Notes: generated by a model not told the origin, from the sequence alone. A stretch of DNA of 64,000 nt from Taxillus chinensis (GCA_023512835.1 CM042092.1:44882535-44946534), one strand, 5' to 3'; shown: positions 10,330 through 22,190, counted from the stretch's first letter. A program made the numbers and translations.

Positions 10330-11840
10330 TGATAACGTGCATTTTATGCCGTTATTCTAGTGTTTATTTAGGATGTTTAAGAGCATGATTAGAGACTCAT
10401 TGCTTCATATATCATATATATTTGCTCTAACCCCTAGGAAGATGCTATTTGCAAATACATGCGTTTTAAAGCTATTTTGGCAGATTTTGGAGCTCACTTT
10501 TGATATAGTAGATGGCCTCAAACAATTGGCGTGCAAGAACAAAATTTGCTTAGAATGATGTCCTCTACCTACCACAGAAATTTCAGAGCATTTGGAGCTG
10601 CACGTGAATTCATCCATTTCACGTGTAAGCCTATTTTTGCCTCTTAGGCCTCTACAGGACGCAAGGAAGCTTGGGAAGAAGTTTAAGCTGATTTAGAGCT
10701 GCACGTGAATTCACCATATCACGTGCAAATTGACGTGCGAGAGATATTTTTGGACAGATCCTATCGTTTTTTCATGCCGATCATTTGTTTTCGAAGGCCC
10801 ATGTCCAAATTGTGGATGGAAGATAGAGATTTTAATGTTTGGAGTGTCACTTATCAAAACTACATCGTTTTGATAGATGGGCTAGGGTACACACCTCAAG
10901 GCCCATCCAACCTCTATAAATACAGCCTCCATGCCCCATGCAACCTATCCTTAACCCCCCTACACGTTTTTAGAGAGAGAGAGAGGCTCCACGACTTGGA
11001 GGTTGCTCCTTGACCTAGGAGAGCAGCCGTCGCAGCCGTCGTCGCGGATTTTGGAGCTTGGATTTGAAGCTTTGTTACGCGCGTGGATTAGAAGAAGATG
11101 CTTAGCTTTACTGCTATGGTTTTGCTTGTAATCATGCGTGAGTAGTTCTTATAATCTAGGGGAGCAATGTAGCCCCCTTGTTGCTTTCTTTGTGTTTATG
11201 AATATTGGGTTTGGATGATTGAGTTTTGCATGTTTTATGAATCTGTTCTTAATTTCTATCTTTGGATGTACACCTTGGTATTCTTAGCCCTAGTCTAGGG
11301 CGGATTGAGATTCATAACTTATTTGTAATTGGTGTGATCATTATCCTTTTGCAAGTATGATTTATTGGCTTTGCATGTTTGTGTGTTTAGATGACCATTC
11401 TAGCATACAACTCTTAAAAGGACCTCAATGACCATTTGTTGTCCTTGGCTTATGTTTAGCATGTTTTCAATCAGACAACCCTAATACCATGAACCAGTAG
11501 AGATAACATATGGAGGTGAAATTGTGACCCTAGATGCCTTTAATCCTTGAATCTTAATCCTAAAATCAATTTGCTTTCTTTGTTTATTCGGAAAACCAAA
11601 TAAAAATTAGATCTTTAGTTAAAAAAAAGATTTCGTTTTTTGCCAAGACATTGTTTTAAGCAAGATTAATTTGGTGATTTGAGTTAAAGCTAGATAACTT
11701 GGTAATCTCTGTGGGATCGACCCCTTTCTTGTCGCTATTCTATTTAGCATTAGTTAAGGGAATTAATATTTTGAGAAGGGATTTAAATGACAGTAGCTTA
11801 ACCCTCACTTGGGTTTCGCTCACGAAATACCCGTTTGTCA
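10330..11840 (+). repeat. Athila-like solo LTR (Ath-2), TSD CCTAT
   Basis: A 1,511-bp LTR from TGATAACGTGCATTTTATGC to CCCGTTTGTCA, flanked by perfect CCTAT at 10325-10329 and 11841-11845. No internal region remains, so the element was lost by LTR-LTR recombination. It belongs to a different subfamily from 1236 and 25566: the first 400 bases match, later parts diverge, and the palindrome is degenerate. G-boxes occur around 10600-10730 and a TATA box at 10915. Confidence 0.88.
10915..10923 (+). promoter_or_regulatory. TATA box TATAAATAC of Ath-2
   Basis: Lies about 40 bases after the degenerate ACGT palindrome at 10852-10875, where the core reads ACATCG instead of ACGTCG. Same spacing class as the other LTR promoters here. 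Confidence 0.5.
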
Positions 11841-14130
11841 CCTATAAACTTGCCAACACTTCGACCTTCGAACCTTGACCCGGATGCTGTAAGCCTTCGA
11901 CCCTTCGACCCTGGACACTCGAAGCCTATAAACCTACCGACACTTCGACCTTCGAACCTTGACCCGGACGCCTGTAAGCCTTCGACCCGTTGACCGTTGA
12001 CCTTCGACCCGCCGACACTTCGACCCGTTGATCGTTGACCTTCGCCCCACCGAAACTTCGACCCACCGAAGCTTCGACCCTGCAGACACTTCGACTCCGC
12101 CGACACTTCGAGCCTTTGACCCCTTGACCTTCGCTGGTTGGCGTTTCTCACCGGCTTTTCGCACGGGCTTTGGTTTTTTTCGCCTGGTCGTTCACGAGAC
12201 CCGTCCTTCTGTGCTGGCCACCTAACAAAGAATCAATTTTGCAACGACCTGTCGGTCACATGTGCTAAAATACAAATTCAAAAGGCAATCACGAGCTGCC
12301 CTATTTTCCGCACAAGCCGTTCACCCGACAAAGCATCAAATCTACAAATTAAAATACTACATCAATAATACGGCATTTAATGCCGTAATTAATGACGATC
12401 CACCAAAAAATTTTCTGTGACCCTTTAAGATGCGGTCATCCATTCCGCGCAAGAAGAGGCTGGTGGGTTGATAAAAAAAGAGAGAGAGGTACATGAAAAA
12501 AAAGAGGAGATCACGCCTGAGTCCGTCCCTGCGCAAGAGAGTTGAGCAAAAAAAGGGAGGGGAAGGAAAAAAGGAGAAGAGCCATCATCGTTGAAAAAAA
12601 TCTGCTACACCTTCCCCCTAGCGTCGTTCCAAAAAAAAAACAGAGAGAAAGAAAAAAAGAGAGGAGAGCCCTGATCATCGTTAAGAAAAAACCTGCTACC
12701 ATTTTTTCATACCCAGTTCCCTGATCCAAAAAAGAAGAAGAGTTCAGCTCCCACAAAAAACACCCAGATTTTCGCCCCAAATTCTCTCCCTTTTCCAAAA
12801 TCAAAAACAAGCTACCTGATTTTCTCCTTCCCTTTCAAGCTTCTTTTTCAAACAAAGAAAAAAGGAGATCCCCCGACTCTTTTTTTCCTTTTACGAGTTT
12901 TCTTGCCCAAAGCAAAGAAGAACCCTACCATCTTCAAACCCCTCTCACGTTTTTTCTCGCCCCAAAACCCCAAATAAAAATCCTCTCATCATTTGCTCTC
13001 GGTTCCAACACAAGACTCAGCGTCTCCATGATATATCCCATCCGATTTCGTAATTACTGGATTTGGTGCTTTTTTTCAATCGAAGAATAGCGGCGCAGAA
13101 CAGGATAACTCAAACGGAAGGCCGGTGTTGGAGTCCTACCCAAACTAAAGTTAGTTCAATTTCTAATTCATTTGTATTTGTGTGTTTATGGCTTCTTAGT
13201 TTATTTATATCCCTACTTGATGTAAGCCATAGTATTTTGTTCTGTTTATGATTGTTGATACTGTCTATGTTGTAATATGTAAAGTGTAGTAAAAAAAAAG
13301 AGAGGCATCAAAAGGGAGAAGATGAAGAGAAAAAAGAAAAAAAAAGAGAAAAAGAAAAAAAGAGTGCTTTTACTTTTCTTTTGTGGATGTCACACTCACA
13401 CACTCCACATCTATTTTGATATATGTGTACCTATGTATTTTCAATTGTTGAAACGTATAGATTTAGGTTCAAAGCTAAAAAAACACACAAAAAATAACAA
13501 AATGAATTTCACAAAATGTTTTTCCAAAACATCTTCTATAACATGTTTTTCTATAAAAAGTTTTCAAAATGTGTTCAAAATGTCTCCTTGAAAAAGCAAA
13601 ACAAAAACCAACAAACAAACCGTTTTCATGTTTTAAAGCCTAAAAAAAAAGAAAAAAAGAAAACCAAAATTAGTACTTCAATTTCTAAAACCAAAAAAAA
13701 CCAAAAAAAAAAAAAAACCCAACAAAAAATAAAATAAAAAACAAAAATGTATGTTTTCTAACCCAAGAAAAACCAAAAACAAGGGGGAAAATAAAAAAAT
13801 CATTTTCTAGGACTTCAATTTCCCAAAGCAAAACCAAAAACCCAAAACTTTTAGGATCCCCTTTAGAAATTTAGGATAAATCCATTTTAACCATGACTTT
13901 AATAAATAACTTAGCTAAATAAAAATCATAGACTTTTTAGGAAACTTAGCCCAATCATGGCAAAGACAAATAAAATAAAACCTCCTCCTCCTAAACTAGA
14001 TACCGAAAGGGCGCTGTAGGGGTGCTAATCCTTCCCTACACGTAACCAACTCCCGAACCTTTCTCTCATAACGCAGACCACACATTTAAACTACTCAAAG
14101 TAGAGGGTATCCAACTGTACCCCAAAAACA

Positions 14131-15910
14131 GTTGGTGGCGACTCTAAATTTTCTCACCATTGGTTTAGTTTGAGCTCACCCCAAACGGGCCCGGATGAAA
14201 ACCAATGATGAAAGGCTCCTTTGGCATTGCCTTATGGATAGGGTCAAGCTCAAAATCCCCAAACAAATTAAGTCCCCCAACTCAGAATACCCATATCTCC
14301 ACGGAATATCAGTATCCCCAGAGAAGTTGTCAAGTCAAGCTCCTCAATGCGGCAAAGCTAAATTAAACAGACCCTTTATCCACAAAAGGGAGTTCCCCAG
14401 CAAAGATAGAGCGCACTCCCCAGCCAGAGAGAAAATTGTTCCCCAACAAGTTGAATGTTAGCCAACCTCTCTAACAGCATTGAGATAAATCTCCAGCCCT
14501 TGCTAAAACATCACATTGCAGTCGATGCATACATCGCGTCGCATCACATCACATCATATTGCTCCACAGGTTGAGGTTTATGCATCCCCACATACAAAGA
14601 CACCTCGCATTCCATGCATCATTTGCATACATTCAGCATACCTTGTAATTTCAGGAATATTGTCGCCTTTGAAGATCCTAAGAGCTCATACTCAGCAAGC
14701 TTCTCATCAAGCTATCCTAGCTTTGTTTGTTCAACTGTACAAATCTTTCTTTACAATTTCCCCAAGCTCTAAACACATCCTTTTGGCACGTGAATAAACT
14801 TTTTCCCTTTTTGGGTCACCTCGTAGAGCGATCTCCTTGAGTGAACTCGTAGAGGGAGCCCAGATTGGGTTACTTCCCAAGCTCACCAGTTCCCCAAAGC
14901 ATTTCCCTCAAATACCAATTGATGTCTCCAACAAGTCTCTCCAGTTTAAGCTACCGTTCTTTGTGGGCCTTTCAATTTTCAATTCGAGCCTATCGTTGTT
15001 GTGGGCTTTCCATTTTCAATTCAAGCGTATCGTTCTTTGTGGGCCTTTCAATTTCCAGTTTAAGCCTATCGTTGTTGTGGGTTTTTCCATTTTCAATTCA
15101 AGCCTATCATTGTTGTGGGCTTTCCATTTTTAATTCGAGCCTATCGTTCTTTGTGGGCCTTTCAATTTTCAATTGAAGCCTATCGTTCGTTGTGGGCCTT
15201 TCAATTTCCAGTTTACGGCTTTATCATTGTTGTGGGCCTTTCCCTTTTCGGTTCAAGCCTATCATTCTTGTGGGCTTTCCATTTTTGGGCTCAAGTTTAT
15301 CGTTCTTTGTGGGCTTTTCCATTTTCAATTCAAGCCTATCATTCTTTGTGAGCTTTCCATTTTCAATTGGAGCCTATAGTTGCTCGGGCCTTTCAATTTT
15401 CAATTCAAGCCTATCGTTGTTGTGGGCTTTTCAATTTTCGATTTAAGCCTATCGTTCTTATGGGCCTTTCCCTTTCAGTTCAAGCCTATCATTCTTGTGG
15501 GCTTTCCATCTTGGCTCAAGCCCATCATTGTTATGGGCTTTTCATTTTTCAGTTCAAGCCTATTATTCTTTGTGGGCTTTTCATTTTCAACCCAAGTCTA
15601 TTGTTGCCGTAGGCTTTCTTTTTAGTCCAAGCCTATCATTCTTGTGGGCTTTTCATTTTTCCGTTCAAGCCTATTACGTTGTTGTATGCTTTCAATCTCT
15701 AGTATCTCCATATCATAGGCAGCCCTAGATGCCTCATCAAAGTATTATCCAAGTCCACCGGCCTCGAGAAGCCCCTTTCACTCTTGGGGACAGTCGCATT
15801 CCACTCTTCCTCTCAACAAGGTAAGTCAGTAAGAGCTCCAACTCGTCCAAAATGACTCCTTTTTATCTTTGTGATCGTTTGTATACAGACAATGCACAAA
15901 GAGGGGCAGC
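14131..15910 (+). other. Deleted Tat internal region: primer site joined to 3' UTR
   Basis: Begins with GTTGGTGGCGACTCT, runs about 70 bases through the leader, then joins directly to the 3' UTR block (CCTTATGGATAGGGTCAAGC) that in Tat-1 begins near 7895. The whole gag-pol is missing. It ends with the same purine tract as Tat-1 before a new LTR. No gene is present. Confidence 0.75.
14945..15700 (+). repeat. 37-bp minisatellite, second array
   Basis: About 20 units of the family found at 8587-9150, with more variants such as GTTCTTTGTGGGC and GTTGTTGTGGGC. Overlapping ORFs in all three frames are by-products. Confidence 0.88.
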
Positions 15911-16986
15911 TGTTGGACCCCATTTTGTCCGGGTTGGACATACTAACCCCATTCGATATATACACCTTTTTGCCCATCCCATATACCTTGTTACACAGTC
16001 CTTAAGGATTACCCCAATTTGCACAAGATAGATACACTTACACGAACAGGGGAAGCCCAAAATAGATAACCTTTGCTACAAGCCCCTAAAGTATCCCAAG
16101 ATCAATGCCAGGTGATAGAGGACGAAATTTGGAGACTAACACACTTGACCAAGCTCAATTCGATTTAAAATGAAGAAGTTATGGCCAAAATAATTTTTAT
16201 TGCAAAAAGTCAAAATTACCAAAAGACGGTCAATGCCCCTGGTCAAACTGCCCGAAAATGTGCATGTAAGGAATAGTCCGAAATGTCTATTTTTGCGAAT
16301 ACGGGTCCTCCCAAACAATCCCTGAAGGTCATCCATTTTTGCATTTTGGGTGGGGCTAAAAAGGTAATTAAAAGTTAAAAAAAACGTGACTTGTAGCCTC
16401 AAAGTGTCAGTAGGTCGAAGCCTCGAAGCCTCGAAGACTCAAAGCCTCGAAGCCTCAAAGCCTCGAAGACTTGAAGCCTCGAAACCTGTAAGCCTGCCGA
16501 CACTTCGACCCATTGACCATTGACCTTCGACCTGCCGACACTTCAACCCATTGACCATTGACCTTCGACTCGTCGACACTTCAACCCGTTGACCATTGAC
16601 CTTCGACCCATCGACCTTCGACCCGTTTACCGTTGACCTTCGACCCTACCGACGCATCGACCCTTTGACCCGTTGACCTTCGTTGTTTGGCTTCTTTCAC
16701 TAGCTCTCTCTTGGCATTCTCGCCGGCTACTCATAGGATACGTTTTAATGAGTGGCCATCTAACGAATCGTTTTTCAATGCCTGTTGGTCACATGTGCTA
16801 AATGAAAAATTAAAAAAGGACAATCACGAGCCGCAAAAAGGCGTTGTTCCCTCCGACAAAAAGCAAAATCTGAAAATAAAAAATACCGCATCAATAATAC
16901 AACATTAATTGTTGCAATCAATGCAATCCAACCAATTCCTTTAAATGCGGTCTTACATCCACGCAAAAAGGGGGTTCGTCGGCGTG
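15911..16986 (+). repeat. Second Tat LTR, cut by the assembly gap
   Basis: Starts TGTTGGACCC and follows the 9355 copy through the CTTGACC block, the CGAAGCCTC domain (16415-16680) and the ACATGTGCTAAAT block near 16790. It runs into the N stretch, so its end is not visible. Confidence 0.8.
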
Positions 16987-17486
16987 NNNNNNNNNNNNNN
17001 NNNNNNNNNNNNNNNNNNNNNNNNNNNNNNNNNNNNNNNNNNNNNNNNNNNNNNNNNNNNNNNNNNNNNNNNNNNNNNNNNNNNNNNNNNNNNNNNNNNN
17101 NNNNNNNNNNNNNNNNNNNNNNNNNNNNNNNNNNNNNNNNNNNNNNNNNNNNNNNNNNNNNNNNNNNNNNNNNNNNNNNNNNNNNNNNNNNNNNNNNNNN
17201 NNNNNNNNNNNNNNNNNNNNNNNNNNNNNNNNNNNNNNNNNNNNNNNNNNNNNNNNNNNNNNNNNNNNNNNNNNNNNNNNNNNNNNNNNNNNNNNNNNNN
17301 NNNNNNNNNNNNNNNNNNNNNNNNNNNNNNNNNNNNNNNNNNNNNNNNNNNNNNNNNNNNNNNNNNNNNNNNNNNNNNNNNNNNNNNNNNNNNNNNNNNN
17401 NNNNNNNNNNNNNNNNNNNNNNNNNNNNNNNNNNNNNNNNNNNNNNNNNNNNNNNNNNNNNNNNNNNNNNNNNNNNNNNNNNNNNN
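16987..17486. other. Assembly gap, 500 N
   Basis: Exactly 500 unknown bases, the size of a placeholder. By comparison with the flanks it should hide at least the rest of a 3-kb LTR, a primer site and part of a 3' UTR, so the true size is likely larger. Confidence 0.95.
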
Positions 17487-17771
17487 GGCCTTGGATGCCT
17501 TCTCACTTCTTGTTAGGCCTTGCTTGCCTTTGCAATTCCTGATTAGGCCTTGCTTGCATTTTCCATTTCTGTTAGGCCTTAGATGCCTCATCACATTTAT
17601 TCAAACCCACCAACCAAGAAGCTGCTTTTCACTCTGGGGACAGACCTGACCATCGCATTCTATTCTTCCTCTGTGCAAGGTACGCCAGGTAAGTGCTCCA
17701 ACCTATCCAAAATGACTCCCTTTTATCTTTGTACGCTGTTTATATACAAACAGTGCACAAAGAGGGGCAGC
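17487..17771 (+). other. End of a third Tat 3' UTR
   Basis: Matches 9151-9354 and 15700-15910, here with several GTTAGGCCTT-type short repeats. Ends in the same AAAGAGGGGCAGC tract before the LTR at 17772. Confidence 0.7.
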
Positions 17772-19259
17772 TGTTGGACCCCATTTTGTCCGGGTTGGAC
17801 ATACTAACCTCATTTGATATATATGCCTTTTTGCCCATGCCATATACCTTGTTGAATAGGTCCTTAGAGATTCCCTGCGATTTGCACAAGATGGATGCAT
17901 TGACATTAACCGGGAAACCTAAAATTGATAACCACTGTTGCCAGTGCCTAAAATGCCCCAAGATCAATGTCAGGTGATAGGGGATGAAATCTGGAGAGTA
18001 ACGCACTTGACCGAGCTCAATTCTGATTTAAAATGAAGAAGTTATGGCCAAAACAACTTTCGTTGGAAAAAGTCAAACTTGCCAAAAGACGGTCAATGTC
18101 CCTAGTCAAATTGCCCGAAAAAGTGATCCTGCGAAATTCTCCAAAACATCTATTTAAGCAAATACGGGTCTTCCTAAACAATCCCCAAAAGGTTGTCCAT
18201 TTTCGCATTTTGGTTGGGGGTAAAAAGGTAATTAAAAGTTAAAAAAAAAAAAACTTGACTCGTAGCCTCGAACCCTCGAAGACTCGAAGCCTTGAAGCCT
18301 GTAAGCCTGCCGACACTCCGACCTGTCGACACTATGACCCATTGACCATTGACCCACAACCTACAAGCTTCGACCCACGACCTACGAACCTACAACCCAC
18401 GGATCTTCGACCCACGACCTACGAACCTACGACCCACGGATCTTCGACCCTTGACCTTCAACCCTTCGACTCTTGACCTTTGACCCATTGACCATTGACC
18501 TTTGACCCATTGACCGTTGACCTTCGACCCACCGACCCTCGACCTTGCCGACACTTCGACCCATTGACCATTGACCTTCGACCTGCCGACACTTTGGCCC
18601 TATTCACCTTTGACCTTCGTTGTTTGGCTGCATTTTCGCCAACTATTTCCTATGCAGTCACGAGACCTCTTTTTCATGCGTTGGCCATCTGACAGAATCA
18701 TTTTTCAACGCCTGTCAGTCACATGTGCTAAAATAAAAATTAAAAACGATAAATCACGAGCTGCAGGTTGCCAAACCATCCAACAACGCACAGAACTTGC
18801 AATTAAAAACACTGGCATTCATAATAGAGCATTAAATGTAGCAATTAATGACAGTCTAGCCAAAATTCTGCCAGCCCTTTAAATTCAGTCTCCTGTCCAC
18901 GCGAAACAGATAGAGACCCCTCATCTCGGACGAAAAACCCTTTTGCCATTTTTTCATACCTAGCTCCCTTATCTAGAAAAAAAGAAGGAAACTTCTGCAA
19001 AAAAAAAAACAGAGAACACCCCAGAGTTCAACAAATAATTTTTGCTTCCAGATTTTCGCCCCGAGAGAACACCTAGAGTTCAAACGACCAAAAGCATTCT
19101 AAGAGAACGCCCAAATTACACCCAGGCACTGATTACGCCCAAGCTCTTCCTTTTCCCCAAAGTCTTCACATCAGAAAAACGCCCAAGCTCCTTCCTAAGA
19201 AAACGCCCCAGTCCAGAGACTAAACACCCATGAAAATCAAAGAAAATCCCAGGAGTCTT
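17772..19259 (+). repeat. Third Tat LTR, left part
   Basis: Starts TGTTGGACCC and has the block order of the 9355 LTR, including a CTTCGACCC/CCTACGAACC low-complexity domain at 18255-18620. It is interrupted at 19260 by Tek-A and continues at 59931-60856. Confidence 0.8.
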
Positions 19260-19610
19260 TGTAAAGACTTGTATTTGGGTAGTTTTGAAAGATAGCCATT
19301 CTACGAGAACGTAACTATCTAGATGGTAGTGTAGTCGTCGATGTGAGCATTTTGACTGTACTTGGGCCCGATTTCGAGTCGGGGACCCGTTTGACCTGAT
19401 TGTTGACTTTTCGGGGTTTATTGGTTGACTTTGCGTTTGGGCAGTCATTTGGGTGTAATAATATCTGTTTAGTGTTGTGCTCATCATTTCGAGCATTTTG
19501 ACTGTAGTTTGACTCAATTTGGAGTTCGGGGCCTTCGAGGTCAATTTTTGTGTTGGGAGGTCAATTATTGACTGGGTCAATGGTTGACTAGGTCAGTTGA
19601 CTGGCAGAAA

Positions 19611-19618
19611 TATAAATA
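19611..19618 (+). promoter_or_regulatory. TATA box TATAAATA of Tek-A LTR
   Basis: Preceded by repeated TTGACT/GGTCAA boxes (W-box-like TTGAC cores) between 19380 and 19600 and followed by an A-rich start region. Conserved in the 3' LTR at about 29056. Confidence 0.55.
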
Positions 19619-20224
19619 GCAGAAAAAAAAAGAAGCTTTCACTTTACGTTTCACGTTTGTGTGTTTGAGAGAGAGAGTTTGAGAGAGCTTGGAGGCCTTG
19701 GCGATTTGGGGCGATTTGGGTTCATGGAGCTCAAAGATTCACTTCAAGTAGGTGTCCTTGAACTTCTTATCTCTCTCTTATTTTAGATCTGCACAAATTT
19801 ATCATGCTTTATGAAATTGAGCATGAACCCTCGAATTTGGGGAAAACCAATTTCGGGTGAGATCTAATGGTTTAGCATAAGATCTGCGGTTAAGAACTGT
19901 TTTATATCATTGTGGATATATGTTTCTGTGATTTTGGGGTTACTTAACTGTGTTTTTCATGAGGGTTGATAAGTCAACCATGGAAATCTAGGTTTAGATC
20001 TAGATTTCTGGAAATCTAGAATTTTATACGTGTTTCTGTTGTTTCTGCACGATTTAGAGGCGTTCTGGACGCATTTTGAGGTAAATATAGTAGTTTGTTG
20101 CGAAACAGGGCTGTTAATGAGCGTCTGGGAGTTTCTGGGCGTGTTCCAGACGAAGAACAGGCAAAAATGACGATGAATAGTACCCTGGGCGCGTTACTGG
20201 GTCAAACTAACGAAAATCTGAAGT

Positions 20225-20400
20225 TCTGGGTCGTAGTTCATAGACTCGTAGTTCGTAGGTCGAAGGTTCGTAGTTCATAGGGTCGTAGTTCATAGACCCG
20301 TCGTTCGAAGGTTCGTAGTTCGTAGGTTCGAAGGTTCGAAGTTCGTAGTTCGTAGGGTCGTAGTCCGAAGGTCGAAGATCATAGCCTCGCTTCGAGTCTT
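20225..20400 (+). repeat. TTCGAAGG/TTCGTAGG low-complexity domain
   Basis: Irregular tandem units GTTCGTAGTTCGTAGG and GTTCGAAGG, rich in CpG and in the palindrome TTCGAA. A second copy lies at about 29680-29845 in the 3' LTR. The reverse complement resembles the CCTACGAACC/CTTCGACC domain of the Tat LTRs. Confidence 0.7.
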
Positions 20401-21694
20401 CGAGGCGCGCTGCAGCTCCGCACTCCGCAACTACGAGTCGCCGTTCCGCAGCTACGAGTCGCAGCTCCTGTAGTGTAACTGGACACTGGCAACACTGGAC
20501 TGGACCTATTTACATTACAACCTATACCCATATACACATTTAAGTATTATACTTAAATTACAATGTAAATAACGAAATACCCCCCATTTGGATTCAAAGA
20601 AAAATACTAGAAAAATTAATTCCCACTCTTTCAAAATGTGAAAATTGGGATTTAGTGTAAAATCTCTCAGAAAAAACCCAAAAGTTCGTAGTGGTGAATT
20701 TTTGGAAAGTGGGGTTAGACATCTCGGAAAAATCCCCAAAAATCAGATTATCTTATTTATGATATGGGAACCCAATGCCGGGACTTTTGATTTCAAGAAA
20801 ATAGGCTGTATGGGTACTTCCTTCATAAATCAAGGATTGAGGATTCACTTGTGAAGACTGGCTACAGTTTTAAAGGAAATGTTGAGAATGACATGCCATA
20901 CTCATGTTAGTGTGTTAGTGTGAGGTATTGGGGCATGGACTCCGTGACTTGTTTGGGTTCTCACCGTGATGCACCGATGGTGCTATGTGGTTGACGGGGC
21001 AGGCATATGCACCGATGGCGGGCCTGTGTGGCAACCGTGGCCGGGCATATTCTTGCGTGGACAGGCTAAGGCCTGAGTTGAGCCGTTGAGCTCGTAGAGC
21101 TAGGGCTGAGTGCCCTGAGCTGGGATCCCATGGAGGATCGTGGACAAGTTGTCCTGTGTGAGCAGGCTGAGTCCTGATGTTTGTTGCAGGCTAAGTCCTG
21201 ATGATTGTGCACACTACACGGTGCACGAGTACACTGAGCATATAGTATAGACTTATATGTGTTGCATGATGTGGAGTTTTGGGGTCACCTACTGAGCTTG
21301 TCGCTCACCCCTACTTGTTGTTTACCCTTTTCAGGTGTGACCCGAGACTAGTGGAGGACTTTCTTCCAGGAGGACGCCCACTACTCTGATATATGATACA
21401 GTTATATTCTGTAGTGTTTTATGTGATATCCCGAACATGGGTCCGTGGACAGTTGTATTTGCATACTGTGATGTGATGTCTGTATGACTATTTGACTCAT
21501 TGTATGTATGATGATATATGGGAAAGTATAGGATTACCCTTGATGTATGACTGTACAGGGTTGCATATTTGAGACAGCACCCGCGGTGTAGTCTCCATTG
21601 GTGCTAGTCACCAACCCCATGACCTATCGGGTGCGGGCAAGGGGAAGTCATGTACCCGGTTCTGGGTTCCCTGGAATTCGGGGGTGTGACAAGT

Positions 21695-21706
21695 TGGTAT
21701 CAGAGC
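21695..21706 (+). other. Tek-A primer-binding site TGGTATCAGAGC
   Basis: Perfect form of the plant initiator tRNA-Met primer site, three bases after the LTR end. It fixes the strand of the element. Confidence 0.9.
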
Positions 21707-22190
21707 ATGGTCTAGTGGACCTAGGTTAGTGAGGGGTGGTTAATTGATTCCATGTGACTTGGAAAACTGTAGGGAGGGCGCCTGATCAACACAGTCCTTA
21801 CATGTGTTCTAGGTTATTTTGGTGTCAATTAGATCATCCTAGGAGCATACATGGGGATGGGGTGCGTTGCTAGTGGTATGATTGTGTGCATATAGGGCAC
21901 TAGATTGTCTTTGTGTGTGATGTGTTCGTATGTAGTGCCAGGATGGCACGTGGCCGTGAGAGCCAGGACTTGATTGTGGTGTACCCTAAGGGGTGACACG
22001 ATGCTATATGCATGGTTGTGGACCTACGGGTTGTGTGGTGTACCTGATGGGGGGACACGATGCTATATGCATGGTATGGACCTATGGGTCGTGTGGTGAG
22101 AACCTACAAGTCGGTTGTGCCTTTGATGGTCATTTTGTCTTGCAAGTGCTAGTATTGATCATTTGATTATTTGTTGTTGTGGCCGGTGTG

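Larger units (their letters stand above)
1..14130 (+). mobile_element. Tat-1: Ty3/gypsy Tat-lineage element, rearranged
   Basis: A Tat-type element running off the left edge. Visible in order are the 3' part of a 5' LTR, a primer site and short leader, a foreign Athila-like block, pol from before RT to integrase, a 2-kb 3' UTR with tandem repeats, a purine-rich tract and a 3' LTR. Placement in Tat rests on the second, archaeal-type RNase H after the normal RNase H and on integrase with no chromodomain. Both LTRs end in CCCCAAAAACA followed by the same primer-site sequence. Gag is missing. That the flanking LTRs belong to one insertion is inferred from order and orientation; the 5' end and target duplication lie outside the window. 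Confidence 0.7.
9355..14130 (+). repeat. Tat-1 3' LTR, split by an Athila-like solo LTR
   Basis: Starts TGTTGGACCCCATTTTGTCC and ends CCCCAAAAACA. Without the 1,511-bp insert at 10330-11840 and one target copy it is about 3.26 kb. Inside, in order, are a conserved block starting ACTTGACCGAGCTCAAATC, a GC-rich CGAAGCCTC/CTTCGACC low-complexity domain (about 9840-12130), a block around 12230 (GTCACATGTGCTAAAAT), a polypurine/AG-rich stretch near 12470-12670, and the A-rich end region. Copies at 15911 and 17772 share these blocks. Confidence 0.8.
19260..21691 (+). repeat. Tek-A 5' LTR
   Basis: 2,432 bp from TGTAAAGACTTGTATTTGGG to GGGGGTGTGACA. Repeated at 28704. It contains a TATA box, a GTTCGAAGG/GTTCGTAGG low-complexity domain at about 20225-20400, and a long region (20930-21690) with several GTGCACGA-like and CCGATGG repeats. 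No gene is supported. Confidence 0.88.

Noticed and set aside
9740..10342. ORFs on both strands with repeated RGFEASRLRGFEA or SKPRSLEA motifs
   Set aside because: Products of the CGAAGCCTC tandem array; open on both strands because the unit lacks stops.
16775..17649. Three ORFs of more than 200 residues
   Set aside because: They are mostly unknown residues across the 500-N gap.
19116..19580. 154-residue minus-strand ORF at the start of the Tek-A LTR (also 28689-29025)
   Set aside because: Spans the Tat/Tek-A junction and continues in LTR sequence; the frame is different at the 3' LTR and has no recognised domain.
21695..21706. tRNA-Met gene remnant
   Set aside because: Only the 12 bases of a primer-binding site match; no cloverleaf follows. 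Same for 39616, 47815 and 51728.
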